Shown here piece after piece: positions 1 to 8,006 of a stretch of 64,000 nucleotides of DNA; positions within the stretch are counted from its first letter, which is position 1; every line of letters starts with the position of its first letter. This stretch comes from Sphingomonas_E sp042693015 (lineage in GTDB: Bacteria > Pseudomonadota > Alphaproteobacteria > Sphingomonadales > Sphingomonadaceae). The position numbers were made by a program, and so were the translations under genes. Below the pieces are notes generated by a model. That model was not told the origin of the DNA and did no database searches. It saw only the letters and a program-made list of their open reading frames with translations. The stretch lies in the NCBI RefSeq assembly GCF_042693015.1, contig NZ_CP170544.1, positions 4,898,001-4,962,000 on the forward strand. Direction: 5' to 3'.

Positions 1-2
1 TT

Positions 3-641
3 GCGCGCGAGGATGCGAAGATGGACGCGGCCGGCGTCGACCGGCTGGACCTCAGCCATCGCGGCAAGCGCTATTTCGCCAACGAATGCCAGCGCGAAGT
101 GCCGGCGCTGCGCGGCGTGCTGTTCAGCGACACGATGGCCGACGTCTGCCGCGCGACGCTGGGCGACACCGCCTATTTCTTCTTCGATCAATATGTCGTG
201 AAGTGCCCGGAGGCGGGCATGCCTTTTTCCTGGCATCAGGATTCGGGCTATGTCGTCGGCAATGGCGGCCCGGCCGATCATGCGCCCTACCTGACCTGCT
301 GGATCACGCTGGACGATGCGACCGAGGAGAATGGCACGGTGCGGGTGATCCCCGGCAGCCACCGCAACGGCATCATCACGCATGAACGGCAGGCCGGCAG
401 CAACGATCTGGTCGGCGCGCCGGCGGAAGTGCGCGGTGTGACGGTGGAAGTGCCGGCCGGCAGCATTGTCGCTTTTTCGAGCCTGTTGCTGCACGCCACC
501 GGCGCCAACACGTCGGACAAGCCGCGCCGCGTCTATCTGGCGCAATATACAAGCGAGGCGATGCTCAATCCGGGCACGCGACAGCTCCGCCGCAATGCCA
601 TTCCGCTCGTCCAGGATGGTCGGCAGGTGACCTTCGGATGA
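3..641 (+). CDS. Phytanoyl-CoA dioxygenase (PhyH) family protein, 5' end cut by window
   Basis: Fe(II)/2-oxoglutarate-dependent oxygenase of the PhyH family. The reading frame is open back to the window edge, so the N-terminus is missing; the first visible ATG (position 21) is probably internal. The metal-site motif HxD is visible (WHQDSGY, bases about 229-249) and the distal His with a following Arg lies in LLLHATGAN...KPRR (about 484-531). These match the HxD...H facial triad and the 2-oxoglutarate-binding Arg of the family. The stop overlaps the next gene by 4 bases (ATGA), so it is translationally coupled to an MFS carrier and then glpD/glpK. Family members hydroxylate very different substrates (acyl-CoAs, ectoine, phosphonates), so the substrate is unknown. 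The neighbours suggest a glycerol-containing compound, which is an inference. Confidence 0.85.
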   Translation, partial: AREDAKMDAAGVDRLDLSHRGKRYFANECQREVPALRGVLFSDTMADVCRATLGDTAYFFFDQYVVKCPEAGMPFSWHQDSGYVVGNGGPADHAPYLTCWITLDDATEENGTVRVIPGSHRNGIITHERQAGSNDLVGAPAEVRGVTVEVPAGSIVAFSSLLLHATGANTSDKPRRVYLAQYTSEAMLNPGTRQLRRNAIPLVQDGRQVTFG

Positions 642-1888
642 CGATTTCGCCGCGCCGCCGGACGATCCTGTTCGCATTGGTGCTGACGGCGACGATCCTC
701 AACCTCGTCGATCGTCAGATCATCGCGGTGCTGAAACCAGTGATCGCGGCGGACCTTGGCTGGACCGACGATGATTATGGGACGCTGGCGGCGTGGTTCC
801 AGGGATCGGCGGCGTTTGCCCTGCTGTTTACCGGCTGGATCGTCGATCGGCTGGGCGTCAAATGGGCGAACCCGATCGGCGTGATCGCGTGGAGCATCGC
901 GGCGATCGCCCATGGCTGGGCGCGGACGATGACGCAGTTCATTGTCTGCCGCGCGGCGTTGGGCGCGACCGAGGCGATGGGCACGCCGGCGGCGATCAAG
1001 ACGATCGCGACGATCTTTCCGCCCGAAAAGCGGTCCTTCGGTTTCGGCATGTCCAACGCGATCGGCAGCATCGGCGCGATCCTGACGCCGCTGGTGATCC
1101 CGGTGGTGGCTTTGTGGTGGGGATGGCGTGCGGCGTTCGTGGTCGGTGGCATGCTTGGCCTAGTTTGGGGTATTGCGTGGCTGTTGGCGACACGCGGCGT
1201 CAGCTTTGGCGATCGTGAGGGTGCGCCGGCAACGGGATCACCGCTGGCCGGGATCGGCGCGGTGCTGAAATATCGCCGAACCTGGGCGATCGCGATTGCG
1301 AAAGTGCTTTCGGACGCAACCTGGTGGCTGCTGCTGTTCTGGATGCCTGATTTCTTTAATCGCATGTTCGGCCTGTCAGGCCTTGAGTTGGGGCCGCCGC
1401 TGGCGGTGGCCTATGGCTGCGGTGCTGTGGGCGCCTTCGTGGCGGGCTGGCTGGCGACGCGGCTGATCGCGGCCGGTCGATCGGTGAACCATGTCCGCAA
1501 GGGATCCATGCTGGTCGCCGCGCTGCTGGTGACGCCGGTGCCTTTTGCGCTTGGTGTTACGGAATATTGGACAGCGGTGGCGCTGCTCGGCCTTGCGATC
1601 GGCGCGCATCAGGCTTTCTCGACCAATTTGTTCGCTTTGATCGCTGACGTGACGCCGGCGGCCGAAGTGGGCCGGGTCACGAGCTTCGGCGCGTTCTGCG
1701 GCAATCTGGGCGGCATGGCGATCGTGAAGATCGCCGGCCTGCTGCTGACCGCGGGGCTGGGTTACGCGCCCTTGTTCGTCTTCGCCGCCACGTCTTACCT
1801 GCTGGCGGTGGGTGTCATCCAGTTGATGATCCCGCGCATTGACCGGCCCGAGGGCGATGTCGTCCCGGCCTTTGCCCGAGCGCATTGA
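638..1888 (+). CDS. MFS transporter
   Basis: A 416-aa polytopic inner-membrane protein with about 12 hydrophobic segments, arranged as two six-helix halves separated by a short polar loop near residues 185-205. The loop after helix 2 contains DRLGVKWANPIG, a form of the MFS signature between TM2 and TM3. Overall the sequence resembles the anion:cation symporter/hexuronate-type branch, but the substrate cannot be read from it. The start overlaps the dioxygenase stop (ATGA) and the stop overlaps the glpD start (TGATG), so it is the second gene of a coupled operon. It probably imports the compound processed by the dioxygenase and the glycerol enzymes (inference). Confidence 0.88.
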   Translation: MTISPRRRTILFALVLTATILNLVDRQIIAVLKPVIAADLGWTDDDYGTLAAWFQGSAAFALLFTGWIVDRLGVKWANPIGVIAWSIAAIAHGWARTMTQFIVCRAALGATEAMGTPAAIKTIATIFPPEKRSFGFGMSNAIGSIGAILTPLVIPVVALWWGWRAAFVVGGMLGLVWGIAWLLATRGVSFGDREGAPATGSPLAGIGAVLKYRRTWAIAIAKVLSDATWWLLLFWMPDFFNRMFGLSGLELGPPLAVAYGCGAVGAFVAGWLATRLIAAGRSVNHVRKGSMLVAALLVTPVPFALGVTEYWTAVALLGLAIGAHQAFSTNLFALIADVTPAAEVGRVTSFGAFCGNLGGMAIVKIAGLLLTAGLGYAPLFVFAATSYLLAVGVIQLMIPRIDRPEGDVVPAFARAH

Positions 1889-3396
1889 TGCCCGACATGC
1901 TTGTTCACGATCTCCTCATCATCGGCGGTGGCATCAATGGTGTCGGCATTGCGCGCGACGCGGCGGGGCGGGGGCTTAAGGTGCTGCTGGTCGAGCAGGA
2001 CGATCTCGCCAGCCATACATCGTCGGCCAGCACCAAGCTGATCCACGGCGGCCTGCGCTATCTGGAATATTACGAGTTCCGGCTGGTGCGGGAATCGCTG
2101 ATGGAGCGCGAGCGGCTGATGGCGATCGCGCCGCATATCATCCATCCGCTGGAATTCGTGCTGCCCCATCGCGGCGGCGGCCGGCCGGCGTGGATGGTGC
2201 GGCTGGGCCTGTTCCTCTACGATCATCTTGGCGGGCGCGAGAAGCTGCCGGGCTCGGCGGGAGTGCGGCTGAAGGGCAGTCTGCGGGGCGCGGGGCTGCA
2301 AGGCGATGTCGCCAAGGGCTTCACCTATTCGGATTGCCGGGTCGACGATGCCCGGCTGACCGTGCTCAACGCCATGGATGCGGCCGAGCGGGGCACGGAT
2401 ATCCGCACACGCACGAGATTGACGGCGGCGCGACGCGACGGCGACGTCTGGATCGCGTCGCTGGAGGATCGCGTGACGGGCGCACAGAGCGAGGCGCGGG
2501 CGCGGCATATCGTCAATGTCGCGGGGCCGTGGGTCGGCAAGTTGATCGGCGCGATCGAAGGCGCGAGGGCCGAGCAACCGCCCCGGCTGGTGAAGGGCAG
2601 CCATATCGTCGTGCCGCGCATGTTCGCGGGCGAGCACGCCTTCATCCTGCAGAACCCTGACAAGCGGATCGTCTTCGCCATCCCCTATGAGCGGGATTTC
2701 ACGCTGGTCGGCACCACCGACATCGCCGTCGATGGCGATCCTGAAAGTGCGACGATCACCGAGGACGAAATCGCCTATCTCTGCGAGAGCGTGAACCGCT
2801 GGTTCGAGCGGCCGATCACGCCTGCGGACGTGGTGTGGCATTATTGGGGTGTCCGCCCGCTCTATGACGACGGATCGGACAGCGCTTCCGCCGTGACGCG
2901 CGATTATGTGATGAAGCTGGGGACGGAGGAGGGGCCCCAGATCCTCTCCATCTTCGGCGGCAAGCTGACCACCTATCGCAAGCTGGCGGAACATGCGCTG
3001 GAGAAGATCGCCCCCTTCGTCACGATGACGCGGGGGCCATGGACCGACAGCACGGCGTTACCCGGTGGCGACATGCCGGGCGCGGACTTTGCTGCCTTCC
3101 TCGCTTCGGTCAGGCAGCGCTGGCCGTTCCTTCCGCAGGCGACCGCCGAACGGATGGCGCGATCCTATGGCACGCGGATGGAGCGCGTCATCGGCGATGC
3201 CGTGTCGTTTGCCGATCTGGGCGAGGATTATGGCGGCGGCTTGACCGAGCGCGAGATCGCCTATCTGGTTTGGCACGAGTTCGCCCGCACCGCAGACGAC
3301 ATCTTGTGGCGGCGGTCGAAGCTCGGCCTGCATGTTCCGCCCGATACCGCCGACCGCCTGACCGCCCGCCTTGCCCGCGAGACCGCCAATGTCTGA
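1888..3396 (+). CDS. glpD: Aerobic glycerol-3-phosphate dehydrogenase
   Basis: FAD-dependent membrane-associated enzyme that oxidises sn-glycerol-3-phosphate to dihydroxyacetone phosphate and passes electrons to quinone. The N-terminus holds the Rossmann dinucleotide motif (LLIIGGGINGVGIARDA), followed by the family signature SSASTKLIHGGLRYLE, and KGSHIVVPR occurs mid-protein. About 502 aa is normal for GlpD. I take the ATG at 1888, which shares its A with the TGA of the MFS gene (TGATG). A TTG at 1885 and an ATG at 1900 are alternatives. The last 8 bases overlap glpK, so the two enzymes are coupled. Confidence 0.95.
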   Translation: MPDMLVHDLLIIGGGINGVGIARDAAGRGLKVLLVEQDDLASHTSSASTKLIHGGLRYLEYYEFRLVRESLMERERLMAIAPHIIHPLEFVLPHRGGGRPAWMVRLGLFLYDHLGGREKLPGSAGVRLKGSLRGAGLQGDVAKGFTYSDCRVDDARLTVLNAMDAAERGTDIRTRTRLTAARRDGDVWIASLEDRVTGAQSEARARHIVNVAGPWVGKLIGAIEGARAEQPPRLVKGSHIVVPRMFAGEHAFILQNPDKRIVFAIPYERDFTLVGTTDIAVDGDPESATITEDEIAYLCESVNRWFERPITPADVVWHYWGVRPLYDDGSDSASAVTRDYVMKLGTEEGPQILSIFGGKLTTYRKLAEHALEKIAPFVTMTRGPWTDSTALPGGDMPGADFAAFLASVRQRWPFLPQATAERMARSYGTRMERVIGDAVSFADLGEDYGGGLTEREIAYLVWHEFARTADDILWRRSKLGLHVPPDTADRLTARLARETANV

Positions 3397-4876
3397 ACCG
3401 CGCCATATCCTCGCCATCGATCAGGGGACGACATCGACCCGCAGCATCGTCTTCGATGCGCAGGCGCGGGCGGTGGCGAGTGCGCAGGCCGAATTCGCGC
3501 AGCATTATCCCGAAGATGGCTGGGTGGAGCATGATGCCGAGGACATCTGGCGCGACACGCTGGATACTGCGCGCGAGGCGATCGACCAGGCGGGTTTGAA
3601 GGCCACCGACATCGCCGCGATCGGCATCACCAACCAGCGCGAAACGACCGTGCTGTGGGATCGCGCGACGGGCGAGCCGATCTACCACGCGATCGTCTGG
3701 CAGGACCGGCGTGCGGCTGACCTGTGCGACAGGCTGAAGGCCGAAGGGCATGAGGCGCTGGTGCGCGAGCGGACTGGCCTGCTGCTCGACCCCTATTTTT
3801 CGGCAACCAAGATCGTCTGGCTGCTCGACACTGTGCCGGGCGCGCGCGAGCGGGCAGAACGCGGCGAACTGGCGTTCGGGACGATCGACTGTTTCCTGCT
3901 GTGGCGGATGACGGGCGGCAAGGTGCATGCGACCGACGCCACCAATGCCAGCCGGACGATGCTGTTCGATATCCATACCCAGCATTGGTGCCCCGATCTG
4001 CTGCATCTGTTCGGCGTGCCGGCGTCGCTGCTGCCCGAGGTGCGCGACAGCAGCGGCCTGTTCGGCCATTGCGATATCGACCTGTTCGGCGCGGCGATCC
4101 CGATCTCAGGGATGGCAGGCGACCAGCAGGCGGCTTTGGTGGGGCAGGGCTGTTTCGAGCCGGGCATGGCCAAGGCGACCTATGGCACCGGCTGTTTCAT
4201 GCTGCTCAACACCGGCGACAAGGCAGTCGCGTCGGAAAACCGGCTGCTGACGACCACGGCCTATCGACTGAAAGGCAAGGCGGCCTATGCCGTCGAAGGA
4301 TCGATCTTCGTCGCGGGCGCGGCGATCAAATGGCTGCGCGACGGGCTGGGCCTCATCACCCACGCATCGCAGACCGACGACATGGCGACGCGCGTCGCGG
4401 ACAATGGCGGCGTCTATATGGTGCCTGCGTTCGTCGGGCTGGGGGCACCGCATTGGGATGCGCATGCCCGCGGGCTGATCTGCGGGCTAACCTTGGGCTC
4501 ATCGGCGGCGCATGTCGCGCGCGCGGCGCTGGAATCGGTCGGCTACCAGACCGGCGATCTCGTCACCGCGATGATCGACGATGGCGCGGCGCGGCCGAGC
4601 GCATTGCGTGTCGATGGCGGCATGTCCGCCAATGACTGGCTGTGCCAGTTCCTCGCCGACATTCTCGAGATCCCGGTCGAGCGTCCTGCCAATCTCGAAT
4701 CCACCGCTTTGGGCGCGGCTTTTCTGGCTGGTATGGCGGTGGGCTTGTGGGACGGCCCCGCCGGGGTCGCGGCATTGGCCGGTCGTGCCGACCGGTTCGA
4801 ACCGGCGGGCGATTCAGCGCGGCGGGCCGACCTGATCGCGGGATGGCGCAAGGCGCTCGAACGCGCGCTGGCCTGA
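3389..4876 (+). CDS. glpK: Glycerol kinase
   Basis: FGGY-family kinase that phosphorylates glycerol to glycerol-3-phosphate, feeding GlpD. The N-terminus AIDQGTTSTRS is the phosphate-binding loop. GITNQRETTVLWD and the downstream IVWQDRR are typical GlpK motifs, GTGCFMLLNTG and DGGMSANDWLCQ belong to the C-terminal ATPase lobe. From the ATG at 3389 the protein is 495 aa, the usual length. A longer reading from TTG at 3371 would add six residues inside glpD and is unlikely. It is the last gene of the dioxygenase-MFS-glpD-glpK operon. No glpF-type channel or GlpR repressor is visible in the window. Confidence 0.95.
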   Translation: MSEPRHILAIDQGTTSTRSIVFDAQARAVASAQAEFAQHYPEDGWVEHDAEDIWRDTLDTAREAIDQAGLKATDIAAIGITNQRETTVLWDRATGEPIYHAIVWQDRRAADLCDRLKAEGHEALVRERTGLLLDPYFSATKIVWLLDTVPGARERAERGELAFGTIDCFLLWRMTGGKVHATDATNASRTMLFDIHTQHWCPDLLHLFGVPASLLPEVRDSSGLFGHCDIDLFGAAIPISGMAGDQQAALVGQGCFEPGMAKATYGTGCFMLLNTGDKAVASENRLLTTTAYRLKGKAAYAVEGSIFVAGAAIKWLRDGLGLITHASQTDDMATRVADNGGVYMVPAFVGLGAPHWDAHARGLICGLTLGSSAAHVARAALESVGYQTGDLVTAMIDDGAARPSALRVDGGMSANDWLCQFLADILEIPVERPANLESTALGAAFLAGMAVGLWDGPAGVAALAGRADRFEPAGDSARRADLIAGWRKALERALA

Positions 4877-4885
4877 AGCGCTTGC

Positions 4886-4915
4886 TTGACAGCGACAATC
4901 GTTCCGGGATCTTAA
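4886..4915 (+). promoter_or_regulatory. Candidate sigma70-type promoter for the phosphorelay genes
   Basis: A consensus TTGACA lies at 4886-4891. About 17-18 bases later, at 4909-4915, there is an AT-rich ATCTTAA that could act as -10. It sits in the only gap between glpK and the histidine kinase at 4961. The -10 match is weak, so this is a suggestion only. Confidence 0.35.
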
Positions 4916-4960
4916 TCTTCATCAATTCACAATCGCGGAGAAGCCGCTATCCCCGCGTTC

Positions 4961-6475
4961 GTGAAGCTTTCCTGGGTTAGCAGCTCCAACCTTACCGACC
5001 GCCAATTCCGGCGGACCGTGACATTTCTCGTCGCCATCGGCTTTATCGCGGTGATGATCGCGGGGGGATTAGCGGCGCAGACGGTGTGGCGCGGGCAGGA
5101 ATATGCCGCGCTGGTCGATCATACCCATCGGGTCGAAGGGCAACTGGCCGAATATCGCCTGATGATCGAGCGGTCGGAGACCGCGCGGCGCGGCTATATC
5201 CTGACCGGCGACGGACGTTATACGAATATTCTCAATGATTCCGTATCGCGCATTGCGCCGGCGCTTGACGAGATCGCCGAGCTTTCCTCCGACAATCCCC
5301 GGCAACGCAACCGCGTCGTCCGGCTGCGGGAATTGACTGCCAACCAGATCATCCTGCTGCGCGCGACGCGTGATATGGTGGCGGCCGGCAACAACGCCCA
5401 GGCGCTCCGCATCTTCCGCACCGATACCAGCACGCGGACGATCGCCCTGATCCGCGCCGCGGCGCTGGAAATGGTGGAGGAAGAGCAGCGCCTGCTCGAT
5501 CAGCGAACGGCGATGCAGCGGGCGGCGGTCGAGCGGCTATACATCATCCTGATGCTTGCCGCGCTGCTGGTGGTGGCGGTGGGCTATGCCTCCGTCGCTC
5601 TGATCCTCCGCTACACGCGAGCGCTCAATGAAACGGAGCGCGAATTGCGCGGGCTGAACGAGAATCTCGAAGGCGCGGTGAAGGAACGCACGCAAGATTT
5701 GCAGCGCGCCAATGACGAGATCCAGCGCTTCGCCTACATCGTCAGCCATGACCTGCGATCGCCGCTGGTCAACGTGATGGGCTTCACCGCGGAACTCGAC
5801 ACCGCAAGCCGCGCCGTGGCCGAACTGATCGAGCGGGTGGAGACGGAAGCGCCCGGCATCGCCACCGAAGAAGCCCGCGTCGCGGCAATGGAGGATCTGC
5901 CCGAGGCGATCGGCTTCATCCGCACCTCGACCCAGAAGATGGACCGCCTGATCAATGCGATCCTGAAGCTTTCCCGTCAGGGCCGCCGCGTGATCGTCGC
6001 CGAACCGATCGATATGGTCGCCCTGCTGCACAATATTCGCGATACGCTGCAGCAGCGGATCGAGGATAGCGGCGCGATCGTGGAGATCGAGCAATCATTG
6101 CCTGCGATCGTCAGCGACCGGGTCGCGGTCGATCAGATCTTCTCCAACCTGATCGAGAATGCGCTCAAATATCTGAAGCCGGGCCGGCCGGGCGAGATCA
6201 TCGTGCGCGGCCACGCCGGAATGGGCCGCGCGATCTTCGAGGTGGTCGATAATGGCCGCGGCATCGATCCGCGCGACCATGAGCGCATCTTCGATCTGTT
6301 CCGCCGATCGGGCACGCAGGACCAGCCGGGCGAAGGCATCGGCCTCGCCCATGTCCGCGCGCTCGCTTATCGCCTCGGCGGCGTGATAGACTGCCATTCG
6401 GAACTGGACCGCGGCGCCACGTTCCGCTTGTCCATTCCCATCCAATATACTGCTGAGCAAGGGGCCCTGTCGTGA
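4961..6475 (+). CDS. CHASE3-domain sensor histidine kinase
   Basis: A 504-aa membrane kinase. TM1 is at about residues 20-40 and TM2 at about 193-216; the 150-residue periplasmic part between them (ETARRGYILTGD) matches the CHASE3 sensory domain. A coiled-coil follows (about 222-255), then a HisKA H-box with the phospho-acceptor His263 (IVSHDLRSPL) and a HATPase_c domain with N-box (NLIENALKY), DNGRGI and GEGIGLAHV. The start is a GTG with only a distant purine-rich stretch upstream, so it is uncertain. The stop overlaps the next gene (GTGA). The ligand sensed is unknown. The close link to two receiver genes suggests it phosphorylates one or both of them. Confidence 0.9.
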   Translation: MKLSWVSSSNLTDRQFRRTVTFLVAIGFIAVMIAGGLAAQTVWRGQEYAALVDHTHRVEGQLAEYRLMIERSETARRGYILTGDGRYTNILNDSVSRIAPALDEIAELSSDNPRQRNRVVRLRELTANQIILLRATRDMVAAGNNAQALRIFRTDTSTRTIALIRAAALEMVEEEQRLLDQRTAMQRAAVERLYIILMLAALLVVAVGYASVALILRYTRALNETERELRGLNENLEGAVKERTQDLQRANDEIQRFAYIVSHDLRSPLVNVMGFTAELDTASRAVAELIERVETEAPGIATEEARVAAMEDLPEAIGFIRTSTQKMDRLINAILKLSRQGRRVIVAEPIDMVALLHNIRDTLQQRIEDSGAIVEIEQSLPAIVSDRVAVDQIFSNLIENALKYLKPGRPGEIIVRGHAGMGRAIFEVVDNGRGIDPRDHERIFDLFRRSGTQDQPGEGIGLAHVRALAYRLGGVIDCHSELDRGATFRLSIPIQYTAEQGALS

Positions 6476-6918
6476 CCGAGCATCAACCCGTCAACATCGT
6501 CATGATCGAGGATGACGAAGGCCATGCGCGCCTGATCGAGAAGAATATCCGGCGCGCCGGTATTTCCAACGATATCCATCATTTCACCGATGGCACGTCG
6601 GCGCTGGAATTCCTCTACGAGCATGACAATGGCCCGGCCTTGAACGGCCCGGCGCTGGTGCTGCTCGACCTCAACCTGCCGGATATGAGCGGGACGGATA
6701 TCCTCGCCAAGATCAAGGGCGATGGGCCGTTGAAGCGCACGCCGGTGGTGGTGCTGACGACGACGGACGACAAGGTGGAGATCGAGCGCTGCTACGATCT
6801 CGGCTGCAATGTCTACATCACCAAGCCGGTGAATTACGAGAATTTCGCGCAGGCGATCCGCCAGCTCGGCCTGTTCCTGTCGGTCATCCAGGTGCCGGAG
6901 GTCGGCGAAGACCAATGA
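6472..6918 (+). CDS. Single-domain response regulator, Rcp1-like
   Basis: A 148-aa stand-alone receiver with no output domain. The acidic pocket is IEDDE near residue 13, the phospho-acceptor is Asp66 (LLDLNLPD), the conserved Thr is in VLTTTDD and the Lys in ITKPVNYENF. The layout, with a long loop before the Asp strand and this C-terminal helix, resembles Rcp1, the partner of cyanobacterial phytochromes. It overlaps the CHASE3 kinase upstream (GTGA) and the REC-kinase downstream (ATGA), so the three are produced together. It probably shuttles phosphate between kinases or acts by protein contact (inference). Confidence 0.9.
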   Translation: MTEHQPVNIVMIEDDEGHARLIEKNIRRAGISNDIHHFTDGTSALEFLYEHDNGPALNGPALVLLDLNLPDMSGTDILAKIKGDGPLKRTPVVVLTTTDDKVEIERCYDLGCNVYITKPVNYENFAQAIRQLGLFLSVIQVPEVGEDQ

Positions 6919-7952
6919 TCCGCCGCGACGTCCACGTTCTTTACATCGACGATGATGATGGCCTCCGCCGGCTGGTGCAGCGGGCGTTGGAGCGGCGCGG
7001 CTATGTCGTCTCGCTGGCAGCCAACGGCGCCGAAGGCGTGGAGAAGGCGCGTGCCGAACGGCCGAGCCTGATCGCGGTCGACCATTATATGCCGGGGCAG
7101 GACGGGTTGACCACGCTGGAGCAGATCCGCGCGCTGCCCGATGCGCCGCCCGTCGTCTATGTCACGGGGTCCGAAGAAAGCCGGATCGCGGTGGCCGCGC
7201 TCAAGGCCGGGGCGTCGGACTATGTGGTGAAGGCGCCCGGCGAGGACTTTTTCGATCTGCTCGACAGCGCCTTCATCCAGGCGCTGCAGCAGATGAAATT
7301 GTTGCGGGAGAAGGAGGTCGCGGAGGCCGCATTGCAGGCCAGCAACGAGCGGCTGGAAGCGCTGCTGAAGGAGGTGAACCACCGCGTCGCCAACAGCCTT
7401 CAGCTGGTTTCGGCGTTCGTGCAGCTACAGGCGAGCGCGCTGTCGGACGAGACGTCGCGTTCGGCCTTGCAGGACACCCAGCGCCGTATCCAGGCGATCG
7501 CCCAGGTCCACCGCAGCCTCTACACATCGGGCGATGTCGAGCGCGTGGCGATGGACGATTATCTCGCCGCGATCGTGGCCGAACTGGAGGAAACCTGGTC
7601 GACGCCCCAGGCGCCGCGGAAGCTGAAGCTGGCGGCCGCGCCGATCCGGCTGGAAACCGATCGCGCGGTTTCGGTGGGCGTGATCGTCAACGAGCTTGTC
7701 AGCAACGCGTGCAAATATGCCTATCCGGCCGAGGCGCCGGGCGAGATCCGTATCGAGTTTGCATCCGACGGCGACGGCCATTTCCGCCTTTCGGTGGAAG
7801 ATGATGGTTGTGGTTTGCAGATGAACGGGTCACCCAAGGGAACGGGGCTAGGGGGCAAGCTCGTGCGGGCGATGGCGACAAGCCTGAAGTCGCAGATCGC
7901 CTATGATGCCGCGCATCAGGGCGTGCGGGCGACGTTGAGGGCCGCGCTTTAG
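6915..7952 (+). CDS. Receiver-histidine kinase hybrid (REC-HisKA_2-HATPase)
   Basis: A 345-aa soluble protein in reverse order to classic hybrids: an N-terminal receiver (acidic pocket IDDDD, Asp56 in AVDHYMP, Lys in VVKAPGEDF), then a helical linker, then a HisKA_2-type dimerisation box with His156 (KEVNHRVANSLQ) and an ATPase domain (ELVSNACKYA, DDGCGL, GTGLGGKLV). HisKA_2/HWE kinases of this layout occur in alphaproteobacterial stress and light signalling. The N-terminal receiver suggests that its kinase activity is controlled by phosphorylation, so the CHASE3 kinase could feed it. ATGA overlap with the preceding receiver gene. Confidence 0.88.
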   Translation: MIRRDVHVLYIDDDDGLRRLVQRALERRGYVVSLAANGAEGVEKARAERPSLIAVDHYMPGQDGLTTLEQIRALPDAPPVVYVTGSEESRIAVAALKAGASDYVVKAPGEDFFDLLDSAFIQALQQMKLLREKEVAEAALQASNERLEALLKEVNHRVANSLQLVSAFVQLQASALSDETSRSALQDTQRRIQAIAQVHRSLYTSGDVERVAMDDYLAAIVAELEETWSTPQAPRKLKLAAAPIRLETDRAVSVGVIVNELVSNACKYAYPAEAPGEIRIEFASDGDGHFRLSVEDDGCGLQMNGSPKGTGLGGKLVRAMATSLKSQIAYDAAHQGVRATLRAAL

Positions 7953-8006
7953 GAAAGCGGCGCATGCCGGTTTACCCGGCCGCCCTTCGTCCCTATGTCG
8001 CGGCCC

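Noticed and set aside
1795..2994. 399-codon antisense frame over glpD
   Set aside because: Shadow of a high-GC gene: His/Arg/Asp-rich composition, no family features, and glpD is certain on the other strand.
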